Part shown: piece by piece, positions 14,844 through 22,446 of the stretch
How the letters are laid out: each line of letters starts with the position of its first letter
Numbering within the stretch: the stretch's first letter is position 1
Source: Eubacterium aggregans
Lineage (GTDB): Bacteria; Bacillota; Clostridia; Eubacteriales; Eubacteriaceae
Length of the DNA: 35,746 nt
NCBI RefSeq assembly: GCF_900107815.1
Contig: NZ_FNRK01000026.1
Coordinates: 1 to 35,746, forward strand
Reading direction: 5' to 3'
Translations under genes and position numbers: made by a program
The notes under the pieces: model-generated
Database searches by the model: none
Seen by the model: the letters and a program-made list of their open reading frames with translations, nothing else
Told to the model about the DNA's origin: nothing

Positions 14844-16436
14844 ATGCGAAAATTACTCACGTTTTTTTTGGTGCTGACCCTGGCCCTTGTCCTGACAACG
14901 GGCTGTCAGAACCAAAACAGTGCTGATTCCCGGGTTTTGTTTAAAGCCAAGGATGAGAGCGTCGAATTGTATATGCCTAACGATTCATGGAAGGTGATGA
15001 CCGATGAGACCGGAGAAGCAGAGTTGGCTTCAGGGGAGGACAGTCTCATCAGCATCATCTACGTTCCGGTTTCAGAATTCAGCAGCCTGACTTTTTATAA
15101 AAGCCAAGGAGATCTGGAAGCGGGGATGCGGCAGATGAACGCCGACACAGGGAATACCTTTAGTACCAGCTATTTCTCAGATACCAAGGTGAATGGAATC
15201 GAAACTTACAAATACCTGGCTAAGATTACCGATGCCAAGGGTGGCGTTAGCTATACCGAATCCTACACCATCAAAGGGGATGAGGGAGCTTATGTGGTCA
15301 ATGGCGTGGTCAAGGGCAATAACGAAGTCCTGGTCCAAGAGATGGAAAATGCCGTGGATAGCTTTACCATCCTCACCGGAGCCCTAAAGGGTAGTACGGC
15401 AGAAACCGTGGAATCCACCAAGACGGAAACCACCATCCAAAAGGAACTTCAGGCAGAACAGAATAGTCTGAAAACCTACGATTCCTTTACCACCCTATAC
15501 GCCACTGGGGAAGTCAAGATCCGCAAGACACCCAGTGTCTATAGTGATAGCCTGGGAAGCATCGAACGTGGCGGTGCCGTAACCGCCATTGGAGAGACCA
15601 ATCATTGGTATAAAATTCAGAATGAGGATGGCACCGCCTACGTTGCCCGGGGTTACTTTGTAGCGAATAAGGATGCTGCAGATGGCACCTTAGAGGCCGA
15701 AAAGCAGTCCTTAAAGACCTATGATGCCAAGAAAATGCACACTACCTCAGAAGTGCATTTCAGAAAGGATTGCACCACCTACAGCGATATTCTGGATACC
15801 CTGGCGGTGAATACCGAGGTCTCTGTTACCGGGGAAACCACCAATTGGTACCAGGTGACCTATAAGGATCAGAATGGCTATATCGATCGCCGGTATGTGA
15901 CCATTGACACCCCTGCGGCCACAAAAGCACCCCAGGCAAAGCCCACCGCCACCCCATCCCCCACGGCGACACCGACACCGACCGCAACACCAGAACCCAC
16001 GGCCACTCCGACGGCAACGCCTGAGCCCACCGCGGTGCCAACGGCAACGCCAGAACCTACGGCAGCACCCACCGCGACGCCTGAGCCCACCGCTGCTCCA
16101 ACAGCGACACCAGAACCAACGGCAGTGCCCACGGCAACGCCGGAAGTAACGCCCGAGCCGACACCCGTAGCCACAACCCAAACGGCTAATCCCACGCCCA
16201 CGGTTATCCTGGGGGATGGGGTCACCTTGACAACGCTGGATCATCCCTTGACGCTAACGGCTCTAAAGCCCGGGAACGTCCGGGAACAACCCAACGCTGA
16301 ATCCAAGCTGATCAAGACCATGGCCATGGGGGATCAATTTACGGCCATTGCCAAAACCTCCGATGGCTGGTACCAGGTTCAATTGGAGGATAAAACCACG
16401 GCCTTCATCCTGGCAACCTATCTGGGTGGGGATTGA
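14844..16436 (+). CDS. Lipoprotein with three bacterial SH3 domains and a Thr/Pro repeat linker
   Basis: A 530-residue surface lipoprotein. The N terminus is a lipoprotein signal (hydrophobic stretch, then LTTGC with Cys about residue 21). A PsbP/DUF-like N-terminal domain follows (about 30-180; VELYMPNDSWKVMTDETGEA). SH3b domain 1 spans about 210-275 (VKIRKTPSVYSDSLGSIERG...WYKIQ), SH3b 2 about 290-352 (VHFRKDCTTYSDILDTLAVN...WYQVT). A linker of TATPEPTA-type repeats runs about 358-450, and SH3b 3 about 465-530 (GNVREQPNAESKLIKTMAMG...WYQVQ). SH3b domains commonly bind peptidoglycan or wall polymers. The Thr/Pro linker probably spans the wall and could be glycosylated. Monocistronic, with terminator at 16454. 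Confidence 0.88.
   Translation: MRKLLTFFLVLTLALVLTTGCQNQNSADSRVLFKAKDESVELYMPNDSWKVMTDETGEAELASGEDSLISIIYVPVSEFSSLTFYKSQGDLEAGMRQMNADTGNTFSTSYFSDTKVNGIETYKYLAKITDAKGGVSYTESYTIKGDEGAYVVNGVVKGNNEVLVQEMENAVDSFTILTGALKGSTAETVESTKTETTIQKELQAEQNSLKTYDSFTTLYATGEVKIRKTPSVYSDSLGSIERGGAVTAIGETNHWYKIQNEDGTAYVARGYFVANKDAADGTLEAEKQSLKTYDAKKMHTTSEVHFRKDCTTYSDILDTLAVNTEVSVTGETTNWYQVTYKDQNGYIDRRYVTIDTPAATKAPQAKPTATPSPTATPTPTATPEPTATPTATPEPTAVPTATPEPTAAPTATPEPTAAPTATPEPTAVPTATPEVTPEPTPVATTQTANPTPTVILGDGVTLTTLDHPLTLTALKPGNVREQPNAESKLIKTMAMGDQFTAIAKTSDGWYQVQLEDKTTAFILATYLGGD
15935..16165 (+). repeat. Degenerate tandem repeat coding for the Thr/Pro linker
   Basis: Imperfect units such as ACGCCTGAGCCCACCGC and ACACCAGAACCCACGGC recur about every 18-36 bases and encode T-A-T-P-E-P-T-A. 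The copies are not identical, but slippage or recombination could change the linker length between strains. Confidence 0.8.
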
Positions 16437-16453
16437 TTCTGTATTCACTCGGT

Positions 16454-16479
16454 GAGACCGGTTTTACCGGTCTCTTTTT
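16454..16479 (+). terminator. Intrinsic terminator of the SH3 lipoprotein gene
   Basis: GAGACCGGT (16454-16462) pairs perfectly with ACCGGTCTC (16466-16474) around TTT, followed by five T. Confidence 0.9.
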
Positions 16480-16489
16480 ATGTCCTGCG

Positions 16490-16518
16490 TTGCGATTTTG
16501 AACGCTCAATGCTATAAT
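16490..16518 (+). promoter_or_regulatory. Promoter of the histidine phosphatase-ArsC fusion gene
   Basis: TTGCGA (16490-16495) and TATAAT (16513-16518) with a 17-base spacer, 31 bases before ATG 16550. Confidence 0.72.
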
Positions 16519-16549
16519 CCTTATAAGGAAAACATAAAATGGAGGCTGT

Positions 16550-17575
16550 ATGGACGAAAAACAAACAACCCTTTATCTTGTCCGTCACGGAACGACGGAT
16601 TTAAATGTTAAAATGTGTTTTCAGGGAGCCTTGGATATTCCTCTGAATGCATTGGGTCTGGCCCAAGGGGACCGATTATACCATTACTTTAAAGAAATTC
16701 CAATCGATGTGGCCGTCAGCAGCCCGCTCATCCGGGCCCAGCAAACCCTGGAGGCCCTGCTGGGGGACCGAGCATACCGCTACGATATCCAAATCGAATC
16801 TGATCTCACAGAAATCAATGGAGGGGTGCTTGAGGGGCGGAGCATGAAAGAATGCGCCGTTTTCTTTCCGGAGTTCATGGAGGCCATGGGTGCCCATCCC
16901 GGGGCCGTCAATCCACCGGGGGGTGAACCGGGCCCAGTGGTTTACAATCGGGTTGCAGAGGCCATCAATGGACTGGTCCGTGAGCATCAGGGAAAGACCA
17001 TCGTGGCCGTATCCCATGGATTTTCAATTCAGACCTGGCTCAATTATGCCAAGGGCATCCCTCCGGAGGCTATGGAGGAGGAGGTACTCCCCAATGTATC
17101 CGTGAGCAAATTTACCTTCGATGAAAATTTTAAGATCACCATTGACTATATCGGTGATAATAGCCATCTGCCAGAAGACATGCAGCAAACCTATAATTGG
17201 GAGGAATTAACCATGGAAGAACCTGTTTTCTTATGCTATCCCCGGTGCTCAACCTGTAAAAAGGCCCGGAAATTTTTAGAAGACCATGGCGTGGCCTATA
17301 CCGAACGTCATATTGTAGAGGACCCCCTGACCAAGGAAGAAATTTTAGTCCTCATGGACCGCTATGGGGGAGAGCCGAAGCGATTCTTTAACACCAGCGG
17401 CATGCGCTATCGGGAATTAGCGCTAAAAGACATCGTCCCTAATATGGATGCGGAGGACATGGCCGTCTGGCTGGCCACCGATGGGATGCTTGTCAAACGT
17501 CCCCAGCTGATTTTAAAGGATAAGGTCTGTGTTGGGTTTAAAGAACAGGAGTGGGCCGAGGCCCTGGGTCTTTAA
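16550..17575 (+). CDS. Histidine phosphatase domain fused to an ArsC/Spx-like domain
   Basis: One uninterrupted frame of 341 residues. Residues 1 to about 200 form a phosphoglycerate-mutase-like histidine phosphatase: LVRHGTTDLN (catalytic His in RHG), SSPLIRAQQTLEALL, acidic EINGGVLEG and VAVSHGFSIQTWL (second His). From residue 222, MEEPVFLCYPRCSTCKKARKF starts a complete arsenate reductase/Spx-like thioredoxin-fold protein of 120 residues with a CSTC redox motif and RPQLIL near the end. ATG 17213, at the join, is in frame and preceded by GGAGGAA (17199-17205) 7 bases upstream, so the second domain might also be made alone. Bacterial relatives of both are usually separate genes. The substrate is unknown. 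Confidence 0.82.
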   Translation: MDEKQTTLYLVRHGTTDLNVKMCFQGALDIPLNALGLAQGDRLYHYFKEIPIDVAVSSPLIRAQQTLEALLGDRAYRYDIQIESDLTEINGGVLEGRSMKECAVFFPEFMEAMGAHPGAVNPPGGEPGPVVYNRVAEAINGLVREHQGKTIVAVSHGFSIQTWLNYAKGIPPEAMEEEVLPNVSVSKFTFDENFKITIDYIGDNSHLPEDMQQTYNWEELTMEEPVFLCYPRCSTCKKARKFLEDHGVAYTERHIVEDPLTKEEILVLMDRYGGEPKRFFNTSGMRYRELALKDIVPNMDAEDMAVWLATDGMLVKRPQLILKDKVCVGFKEQEWAEALGL

Positions 17576-18294
17576 TGGCCATGGAAATGAGTGAGCGCTA
17601 TAGCTGCCTGTCCCAGGGTCCCCAGCCCATGGAAATTGTCCTGCTTATGGGGCGAGGCTGCTTTTGGAAAAAGTGTCGCTTCTGCGACTATTACGATGAT
17701 GCCGGGGAGGATGCGGTCAGCATTCCCCTGGACCACAGGGTTTTAGATGCGGTCACCGGAGAATTTGGCCGTCTGGTGGTCCTAAACTCTGGCTCCTATT
17801 TTGAGCTGCCCCGGGAAATCCAGGCGCGAATCATCGATCTGTGTATGGAAAAGGGGATTGGCCATCTCCACCTGGAAAGCCATTGGCTTTTGGCGAATCA
17901 GGTGAAAAAGCTAAAGGCAGAGCTGGCCAGAAAGGGCATCGCCCTCCACCCCCGCATCGGTATCGAGACCTTCGACGAGGATTATCGGGAAGGGGTAATG
18001 GTAAAGGGGATGGGCTATGGCCTGGATCCCTCGGATATTGCCGCCGTTTTTGATGAATGCTGTCTCCTTTTCGGCATGGAGGGCCAGAGCCCTGAGCAAT
18101 TTGAGCGGGATTTGGTCCTGGCAAAAAAATGGTTTCAGACCGTCTATATCAACATCTTCAACGATAATAAAACGCCCATTAAAGCCGATACCCAGCTCAT
18201 CCGCTGGTTTATGGACAACTGGTATGAAGCCCTGGAAAAAGACCCCCAATGCTGGGTTCTCGTAGAGAATACAGCCCTGGGGGTCGGGGACTAA
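17575..18294 (+). CDS. Small radical SAM family protein
   Basis: 239 residues, with start ATG overlapping the stop of the fusion gene (TAATG). Near the N terminus, LLMGRGCFWKKCRFCDYYDD has three Cys spaced CX4CX2C rather than the common CX3CX2C. A partial TIM-barrel pattern follows (LVVLNSGSYFELP; GHLHLESHWLL; PRIGIETFDEDYREGVMVKG; YINIFND). Radical SAM enzymes bind a [4Fe-4S] cluster through these Cys and cleave S-adenosylmethionine. The reaction here cannot be assigned. The stop lies one base from the stop of the convergent DUF188 gene. Confidence 0.78.
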   Translation: MAMEMSERYSCLSQGPQPMEIVLLMGRGCFWKKCRFCDYYDDAGEDAVSIPLDHRVLDAVTGEFGRLVVLNSGSYFELPREIQARIIDLCMEKGIGHLHLESHWLLANQVKKLKAELARKGIALHPRIGIETFDEDYREGVMVKGMGYGLDPSDIAAVFDECCLLFGMEGQSPEQFERDLVLAKKWFQTVYINIFNDNKTPIKADTQLIRWFMDNWYEALEKDPQCWVLVENTALGVGD

Positions 18295-18295
18295 G

Positions 18296-18781
18296 CTATT
18301 TGAAATGGATGAAGGGTGCCCGCTGATCTGCCGGAGTAATGAGATCCAGCAGCACCTGTCGAAGGGCCTGATCCTCCTCGGAGGATCTTTTTTTAATGCG
18401 GGCTTCCTTTCCCTTTTTGGGATTATGGCTTTTCCGAGTCATAAAGCGTTCGTACAATAACTGGTCCATATTGGTGGCATTGTAGATAAAACCACAGGGA
18501 TGGACCACCGCTAGTACCTGGGGATAGATTACCGAGGCCAGGCTATAATCGTGGGTTACGATGATATCGCCCTTGCCGGCCAAAGCACTCAGCTTATAAT
18601 CCATGGCCCCGGGCAGATAGTCGCTGGGGGAAAAGGCCATGACATCCTCATCGGTGTCCTCATCCCAATCCCTGTTTCCCTCGGTAAAGATAAAAGCTGG
18701 AATATCATATTCCTTGGAAAGTTCATGACAGATTACCTTCGCGCTTTTGGGGCAGGCATCCCCGTCGATTAAAATCCTCAT
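18296..18781 (-). CDS. YaiI/YqxD family (DUF188) protein
   Basis: A 161-residue member of the UPF0178/DUF188 family. It starts MRILIDGDACPKSAKVI, with the conserved acidic IDGDACP motif of PIN/NYN-like nuclease folds. IVTHDYSLASVI and a basic tail with KSHNPKKGKEARIKKRS follow. The family is widespread and its biochemical role is not established; the acidic residues hint at metal-dependent nuclease chemistry. Its ATG overlaps the stop of the upstream membrane protein (ATGA), so the two are coupled. Third gene of a minus-strand group. Confidence 0.9.
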   Translation of the reverse strand: MRILIDGDACPKSAKVICHELSKEYDIPAFIFTEGNRDWDEDTDEDVMAFSPSDYLPGAMDYKLSALAGKGDIIVTHDYSLASVIYPQVLAVVHPCGFIYNATNMDQLLYERFMTRKSHNPKKGKEARIKKRSSEEDQALRQVLLDLITPADQRAPFIHFK

Positions 18782-19290
18782 TTTTTCACTCCCTTTCGAT
18801 GTGATTCTGCGTCGAGCTCCAGGGCCAAATCTGAGGGGGTCCTGTGCTTTAAATTACCCAGACGGACGCTAAAATAATAATTATTCGTAAATTCAATCAG
18901 GGCAAAGGCCCATAAAATAGTGCCAAAAACATTAAAGGGTACCCAGAGCTGTTGGGGCTCCCGGAGCAGAAGGTAGATAATCAATAAAGGATAGAGGCAC
19001 AGCATGTAAGGGGTCACCTTTTTTAAAAGGGCGAAAATTTTAAGAATGAGGGGGCGATCCATGGAAACACCTCTGGCCTCTTGACGGCGGTAATACCAAT
19101 AGGCCGTTCCCTGTAGGAGGACGAAAATTAAGATGGCCCCCGGGATGATGAGCCGTAAATCCAGACCTGTTTCCAGGGTTCCAGCCAGGCCATAGATAAT
19201 ATAGCCACAGATAAACGCCGTTACCAGTTCGCTGATAAAGAGCTTATGGCATTGTTTTTCACTTCGTGTTGGTGTGGTTTTTGGATTCAT
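18778..19290 (-). CDS. Four-helix integral membrane protein of unknown function
   Basis: A 170-residue protein when started at ATG 19290, preceded by AAAGGGA on the minus strand. Four hydrophobic segments are visible: LFISELVTAFICGYIIYGLA, LIIPGAILIFVLLQGTAYWY, YMLCLYPLLIIYLLL and FNVFGTILWAFALIEF. The C terminus is charged and probably cytoplasmic (SDLALELDAESHRKGVKK). I do not recognise the family. The 5' end overlaps the VTT-domain gene by 32 bases and the 3' end overlaps the DUF188 gene. The three form one transcription unit. Confidence 0.75.
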   Translation of the reverse strand: MNPKTTPTRSEKQCHKLFISELVTAFICGYIIYGLAGTLETGLDLRLIIPGAILIFVLLQGTAYWYYRRQEARGVSMDRPLILKIFALLKKVTPYMLCLYPLLIIYLLLREPQQLWVPFNVFGTILWAFALIEFTNNYYFSVRLGNLKHRTPSDLALELDAESHRKGVKK

Positions 19291-19909
19291 GGGGAGATGT
19301 CCCTTTCTCTGGTTGATGGTATCGGTGTTTTTCAATATAAGCCGATAACCGCTTGGTGTTCAGCAGGAAGATGACGATGAACACCGCATAGATGGCAACA
19401 AAAATAATAAGCTGTGTGGGATTCTCCGACATAATACCCGCCCCAATAAGGGTGTTGAGCAAGATGCCCGGAGTACGCCCCACCACACAGAGCAGTAAGA
19501 AGCGTCGGAAGGGAATTTTGGTCAGCCCGGCCACAAAACAGATGAGGTCATCGGGAAATGCCGGAAAAATAAAAATGAGGAATAGGATGGTTTCCATTTT
19601 ATCCTCATGGATACTTTCAAACTTCTCAATCCAGGGCGAATTGTGGGAAAATTTAACCACAAAAGGCCGCCCCAGCCGCTTCGTCAGCGCAAATACCGCG
19701 CAGGACCCCAAAATCACCGCGGCGGAGCTGATCACCGTCCCCCAAAGACCACCAAAGAGAGCACCACCAATGAGGGTGGTGGTCCCGCCAGGCAGGGGAG
19801 CCAGAATGACCTGAAGCATCTGGAGGATGAAGTAAACGGCGGGGGTCCATGGTCCAAAGCCCAGAAGATAGGTTTTGAGTGCATCGATGGTCCCTAGATA
19901 CTTAAGCAT
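19259..19909 (-). CDS. TVP38/TMEM64 (VTT/DedA-like) membrane protein
   Basis: A 216-residue polytopic protein with the VTT-domain pattern: helices around VYFILQMLQVILAPLPGGTT, LFGGLWGTVISSAAVILGSC and FALTKRLGRPFV, the re-entrant-like FIFPAFPDDLICFVAGLTKI, then RRFLLLCVVGRTPGILLNTL. Family members are thought to act as lipid scramblases or transporters, including of undecaprenyl phosphate in DedA relatives; the substrate here is unknown. AAAGGAGGC lies just upstream of ATG 19909 on the minus strand. First gene of the three-gene minus unit. Confidence 0.9.
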   Translation of the reverse strand: MLKYLGTIDALKTYLLGFGPWTPAVYFILQMLQVILAPLPGGTTTLIGGALFGGLWGTVISSAAVILGSCAVFALTKRLGRPFVVKFSHNSPWIEKFESIHEDKMETILFLIFIFPAFPDDLICFVAGLTKIPFRRFLLLCVVGRTPGILLNTLIGAGIMSENPTQLIIFVAIYAVFIVIFLLNTKRLSAYIEKHRYHQPEKGTSPHESKNHTNTK

Positions 19910-20004
19910 GTCGGTGCCGCCTCCTTTTGGTTTATTTTAGCATACCCCGATGGAGAATTCCCTAAAAACCTCAAAAAATTTCTGAATAAATTTGTGCTTT
20001 TTCC

Positions 20005-20033
20005 TTGACAAAAACAGCATTCACCATTATAAT
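20005..20033 (+). promoter_or_regulatory. Promoter of tRNA-Ser
   Basis: TTGACA (20005-20010) and TATAAT (20028-20033), both perfect, with a 17-base spacer, about 66 bases before the mature tRNA. Confidence 0.88.
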
Positions 20034-20099
20034 TATAAACTGTTCGGTAAATAAATATAATCGAATTTTAACTTAATATTTTTACTTTGCTGAAGCAGT

Positions 20100-20190
20100 G
20101 GAGAGGTGTCTGAGCTGGTTTAAGGAGCACGCCTGGAAAGCGTGTATACGTGAAAGCGTATCGGGGGTTCGAATCCCCCCTTCTCCGCCA
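20100..20190 (+). tRNA. tRNA-Ser (anticodon GGA)
   Basis: A full class II cloverleaf. Acceptor GGAGAGG (20100-20106) pairs with CTTCTCC (one G-U). The anticodon arm is CACGC-CTGGAAA-GCGTG, giving anticodon GGA. A long variable arm (TACGTGAAAGCGTA) is typical of tRNA-Ser. The T arm is GGGGGTTCGAATCCCCC, discriminator G, and CCA is encoded at 20188-20190. Confidence 0.97.
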
Positions 20191-20192
20191 TT

Positions 20193-20220
20193 AAAAAACG
20201 ATACGCGTAGGCGTTTTTTT
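20193..20220 (+). terminator. Terminator of tRNA-Ser
   Basis: AAAAAACG (20193-20200) pairs with CGTTTTTT (20212-20219), giving a T-rich 3' end three bases after the tRNA. Confidence 0.65.
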
Positions 20221-20229
20221 ATTTTTTGG

Positions 20230-20271
20230 AAAAAAACAAAGACAAACACTCCCCGTTTCCGTGGAGCGTTT
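20230..20271 (-). terminator. Terminator of the response regulator operon
   Basis: On the minus strand, AAACGCTCC pairs with GGAGTGTTT (plus 20263-20271 and 20244-20252, one G-U). A T-rich run (plus A-run 20231-20240) follows. It lies 11 bases after the response regulator stop. Confidence 0.72.
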
Positions 20272-20282
20272 AGTGTAGCTTC

Positions 20283-21068
20283 TCAACACCAATCCATCTT
20301 CTTCAAAAGGGCGGAGAGGGTAACCTCGGCCCAACTATACTGTTTCATGTATTCCCCTGAAAAAGCCCATTTTCCACGGTTCATTCCTTTGAGCAGCATA
20401 TAATAATCACAATCAAAGGCCTCCATATTGACACAGTGCCCTGTCCGATTTTCGGAGAGGATTTCCTCTATGCCATATTGTTTTAGAATCCGTCGCAGCC
20501 GCATTGCAGCCGTGCGGCAGAGGGCGTCATCTCCATCGCCTTCCCAAACCACCGCCATTGCTTCTTTTGTCGTGACAAATCCCCCTTTATTATCGACTAA
20601 AAAGGCCAATAACTCCTTGGCCTTGGTACTGGAAAATTCAATAGGCTGCCCATGTAAAAAAATATCAAAGGTGCCAAAGGTGCGAATAAAGACCGGCTTA
20701 TCCTGGCGCTGGCTTAAAAGTCGTGCCCGTTGGAGGACATCGCGGATATCGGCGGCGGAATAGGGCTTGGTCAGAAAATAGTCAGCCTTAAGCTTTAAAG
20801 CTGCATTGGCAAACTGATCATGGGCGGTGACATACACCAACACAATCTCCGGATACAGGGCTCTTAAGGCCTTGCCCAGGGTTAGTCCACTCATCTGGGG
20901 CATATCAATATCCAGGACTGCAAAATCCACGGCATGCTCCCGGGCGAAGTCCAGGGCTTCCCGGGGATTGGCAAAGGTTCCAATCATATCGATATCCTGG
21001 ATCTGGGCACAGAGCTTCTGGAATTTGCGCATGGCCCAGGGTTCATCATCTACAAAAATAGTTCTCAT
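20283..21068 (-). CDS. Two-component response regulator with SARP/OmpR-like winged-helix output domain
   Basis: 262 residues from ATG 21068. The receiver domain (1 to about 120) has acidic pair Asp7-Asp8, phosphoacceptor Asp53 in FAVLDIDMPQMSG, the Thr of VYVTAHD and Lys in YFLTKPYS. The output domain (about 127-225) resembles OmpR/SARP winged helices: RTFGTFDIFLHGQPIEF, STKAKELLAFLVDNKGGFV, RTAAMRLRRILKQYG. This is not the LytTR domain often paired with LytS-type kinases. AAGGAAG lies 7 bases upstream of ATG 21068, and the kinase stop TGA is two bases before, so the genes are coupled. Its likely targets include the divergent surface-protein genes; this is inference from position. Confidence 0.88.
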   Translation of the reverse strand: MRTIFVDDEPWAMRKFQKLCAQIQDIDMIGTFANPREALDFAREHAVDFAVLDIDMPQMSGLTLGKALRALYPEIVLVYVTAHDQFANAALKLKADYFLTKPYSAADIRDVLQRARLLSQRQDKPVFIRTFGTFDIFLHGQPIEFSSTKAKELLAFLVDNKGGFVTTKEAMAVVWEGDGDDALCRTAAMRLRRILKQYGIEEILSENRTGHCVNMEAFDCDYYMLLKGMNRGKWAFSGEYMKQYSWAEVTLSALLKKMDWC

Positions 21069-21070
21069 TT

Positions 21071-22048
21071 TCACACTTCCTTTTTAACCTTTGGAATGAC
21101 CAGAGTAACGGTGGTACCCACCCCCGGGGTGCTGGATATTTTCATTTTTCCCTGGCACATCTGTGTCAATCGATAGTTGATATTGTACAGTCCGGTGGAG
21201 CCGACATCCCTTTCCGCCTCATCTTCCCGCATTTTGAATCCAATGCCATCATCCTCAATGGTAATGGTGAACGCATCAGGTGTTTCCCTGGATGTTATTT
21301 GAATATGCCCGCACCCACCCTTGGGTCGAATACCATGATTGATGGCATTTTCCACAATGGGCTGGATGGTCAGGGGCGGAAGCTTGAAATCCAAGGAATC
21401 ACTAGGGTATTTTAAGCGAATCCGGTTCTCAAAACGTAAATTTTGAATTTGCATATAGGTGCGGACATGGGTTAATTCTGTTTCAAAGGAGACAAGTTCC
21501 TGGGAAGACAGGGTATCGATATTCATTCGAAGGTAGCGGGCAAAGGATTCAATCTCCTCTTTGGCTCGGTTAGGGTCCACTTCAATGGCATCTTCAATGG
21601 CTCCCAAGGAATTGTAGAGAAAATGAGGTTTGATTTGGCTGAGCATTAGGGTGCTGCGTAAATTATTCAGGCGTATCTCAGAGAATTTATTCAGCTTTTG
21701 ATGGACAGTACGAAGCTCAGTGACAAAAAGCATAATATTGATAAAGAGTATCCCCATCACCAGGGTGGTTGTACAGGTATTAATAATCCAAATATCCCGA
21801 TAGGGGAGTCCGTTGGTGGGTGTTACCCAATAATCGATGAATCCGCAGAGGATATAACAGAGGATAATCAGACCAGAGGAATAAATGCCCATGGGGATAA
21901 TCTCATCATAATTATTATCAAAATATATAAATGAAAAGCAAACGGGAATTAGGGTAAATAAAAAATTCTGAAAGCCTAATGCCCAGTCTAAAAAAAAGGA
22001 AGCCCCAATCTCAAAGAGATAGGCATAGAGCAGGATGCAAAAAAACAT
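21071..22048 (-). CDS. LytS-type sensor histidine kinase, main part (N-terminal frame broken)
   Basis: 325 residues readable from ATG 22048. There are several transmembrane helices (about 1-110), a short coiled segment, then the His_kinase dimerisation motif LSQIKPHFLYNSLGAIEDA (phospho-acceptor His) and an HATPase domain with PIVENAINHGIRPKGG (N box) and IEDDGIGF (G box), GSTGLYNINYRL and GVGTTVTL. There is no good Shine-Dalgarno before ATG 22048. The natural 5' part lies in another frame just upstream and would join by adding one T to a T7 run (plus 22039-22045), giving a 400-residue kinase from GTG 22272. It is therefore a frameshifted, phase-variable or wrongly sequenced gene. The stop is two bases before the response regulator start. 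Confidence 0.85.
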   Translation of the reverse strand: MFFCILLYAYLFEIGASFFLDWALGFQNFLFTLIPVCFSFIYFDNNYDEIIPMGIYSSGLIILCYILCGFIDYWVTPTNGLPYRDIWIINTCTTTLVMGILFINIMLFVTELRTVHQKLNKFSEIRLNNLRSTLMLSQIKPHFLYNSLGAIEDAIEVDPNRAKEEIESFARYLRMNIDTLSSQELVSFETELTHVRTYMQIQNLRFENRIRLKYPSDSLDFKLPPLTIQPIVENAINHGIRPKGGCGHIQITSRETPDAFTITIEDDGIGFKMREDEAERDVGSTGLYNINYRLTQMCQGKMKISSTPGVGTTVTLVIPKVKKEV

Positions 22049-22272
22049 CGATTTAAAGGAACTGAACCGTGAAATGCGATACAGCAGGAAAAAAGGGAAC
22101 AGCCAAAGAGACAGATACCGATTAAAAGATATTGTTTTAAAAAGAGGAAGATCAATAAAGAATAAACCGATTGGATGACGCCCAACAGCAAGTGGATTAA
22201 ATAACGGTGTTTATCAATGGATCGATACACGTATTGGAGTAATCGATCCCGATTAATATCGAGTTTTAGCAC
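21988..22272 (-). pseudogene. N-terminal membrane segment of the sensor kinase in a shifted frame
   Basis: From GTG 22272, preceded by GAGGAGGG with 7-8 bases spacing on the minus strand, an open frame encodes LKLDINRDRLLQYVYRSID, two hydrophobic helices (LIHLLLGVIQSVYSLLIFLF and LIGICLFGCSLFSCCIAF) and then leaves register at the T7 run. The well-placed ribosome binding site and the helix pattern show that this is the true start of the LytS-type kinase, and not a separate gene. Past the run, the frame continues for a few meaningless residues to 21988. Confidence 0.65.
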
Positions 22273-22349
22273 GTCAAAACCCTCCTCAGCCAATTTTGAA
22301 GCATTTTACAGATAAAACCACAGGGCATCTACGCTTCTGATACGCATGC

Positions 22350-22367
22350 TACTGTAAAATGGCAGTA
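22350..22367. promoter_or_regulatory. Inverted repeat between kinase and divergent surface genes
   Basis: TACTG (22350-22354) and CAGTA (22363-22367) are separated by 8 bases, in the only non-coding space between the two divergent units. It is a plausible response-regulator site, but short and found by eye. Confidence 0.25.
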
Positions 22368-22446
22368 TGATCGATAGCGAGTAGGATACAGATTCAATTT
22401 TTAGGAAATGATAGTTAATAATCATTATAACAAAGGAAAGGGGTGG

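Noticed and set aside
15935-16165. Possible CRISPR array in the repetitive block
   Set aside because: The repeats are short, degenerate, lack constant spacers and are in frame within a Thr/Pro linker.
15878-16225. Minus-strand open frame coding for Gly-Val-Ser repeats opposite the Thr/Pro linker
   Set aside because: It is the mirror of a repetitive coding sequence on the plus strand, without a ribosome binding site.
18241-18285. Hairpin GACCCCCA/TGGGGGTC in the 3' end of the radical SAM gene as a terminator
   Set aside because: No T-run on either strand and it lies inside coding sequence.
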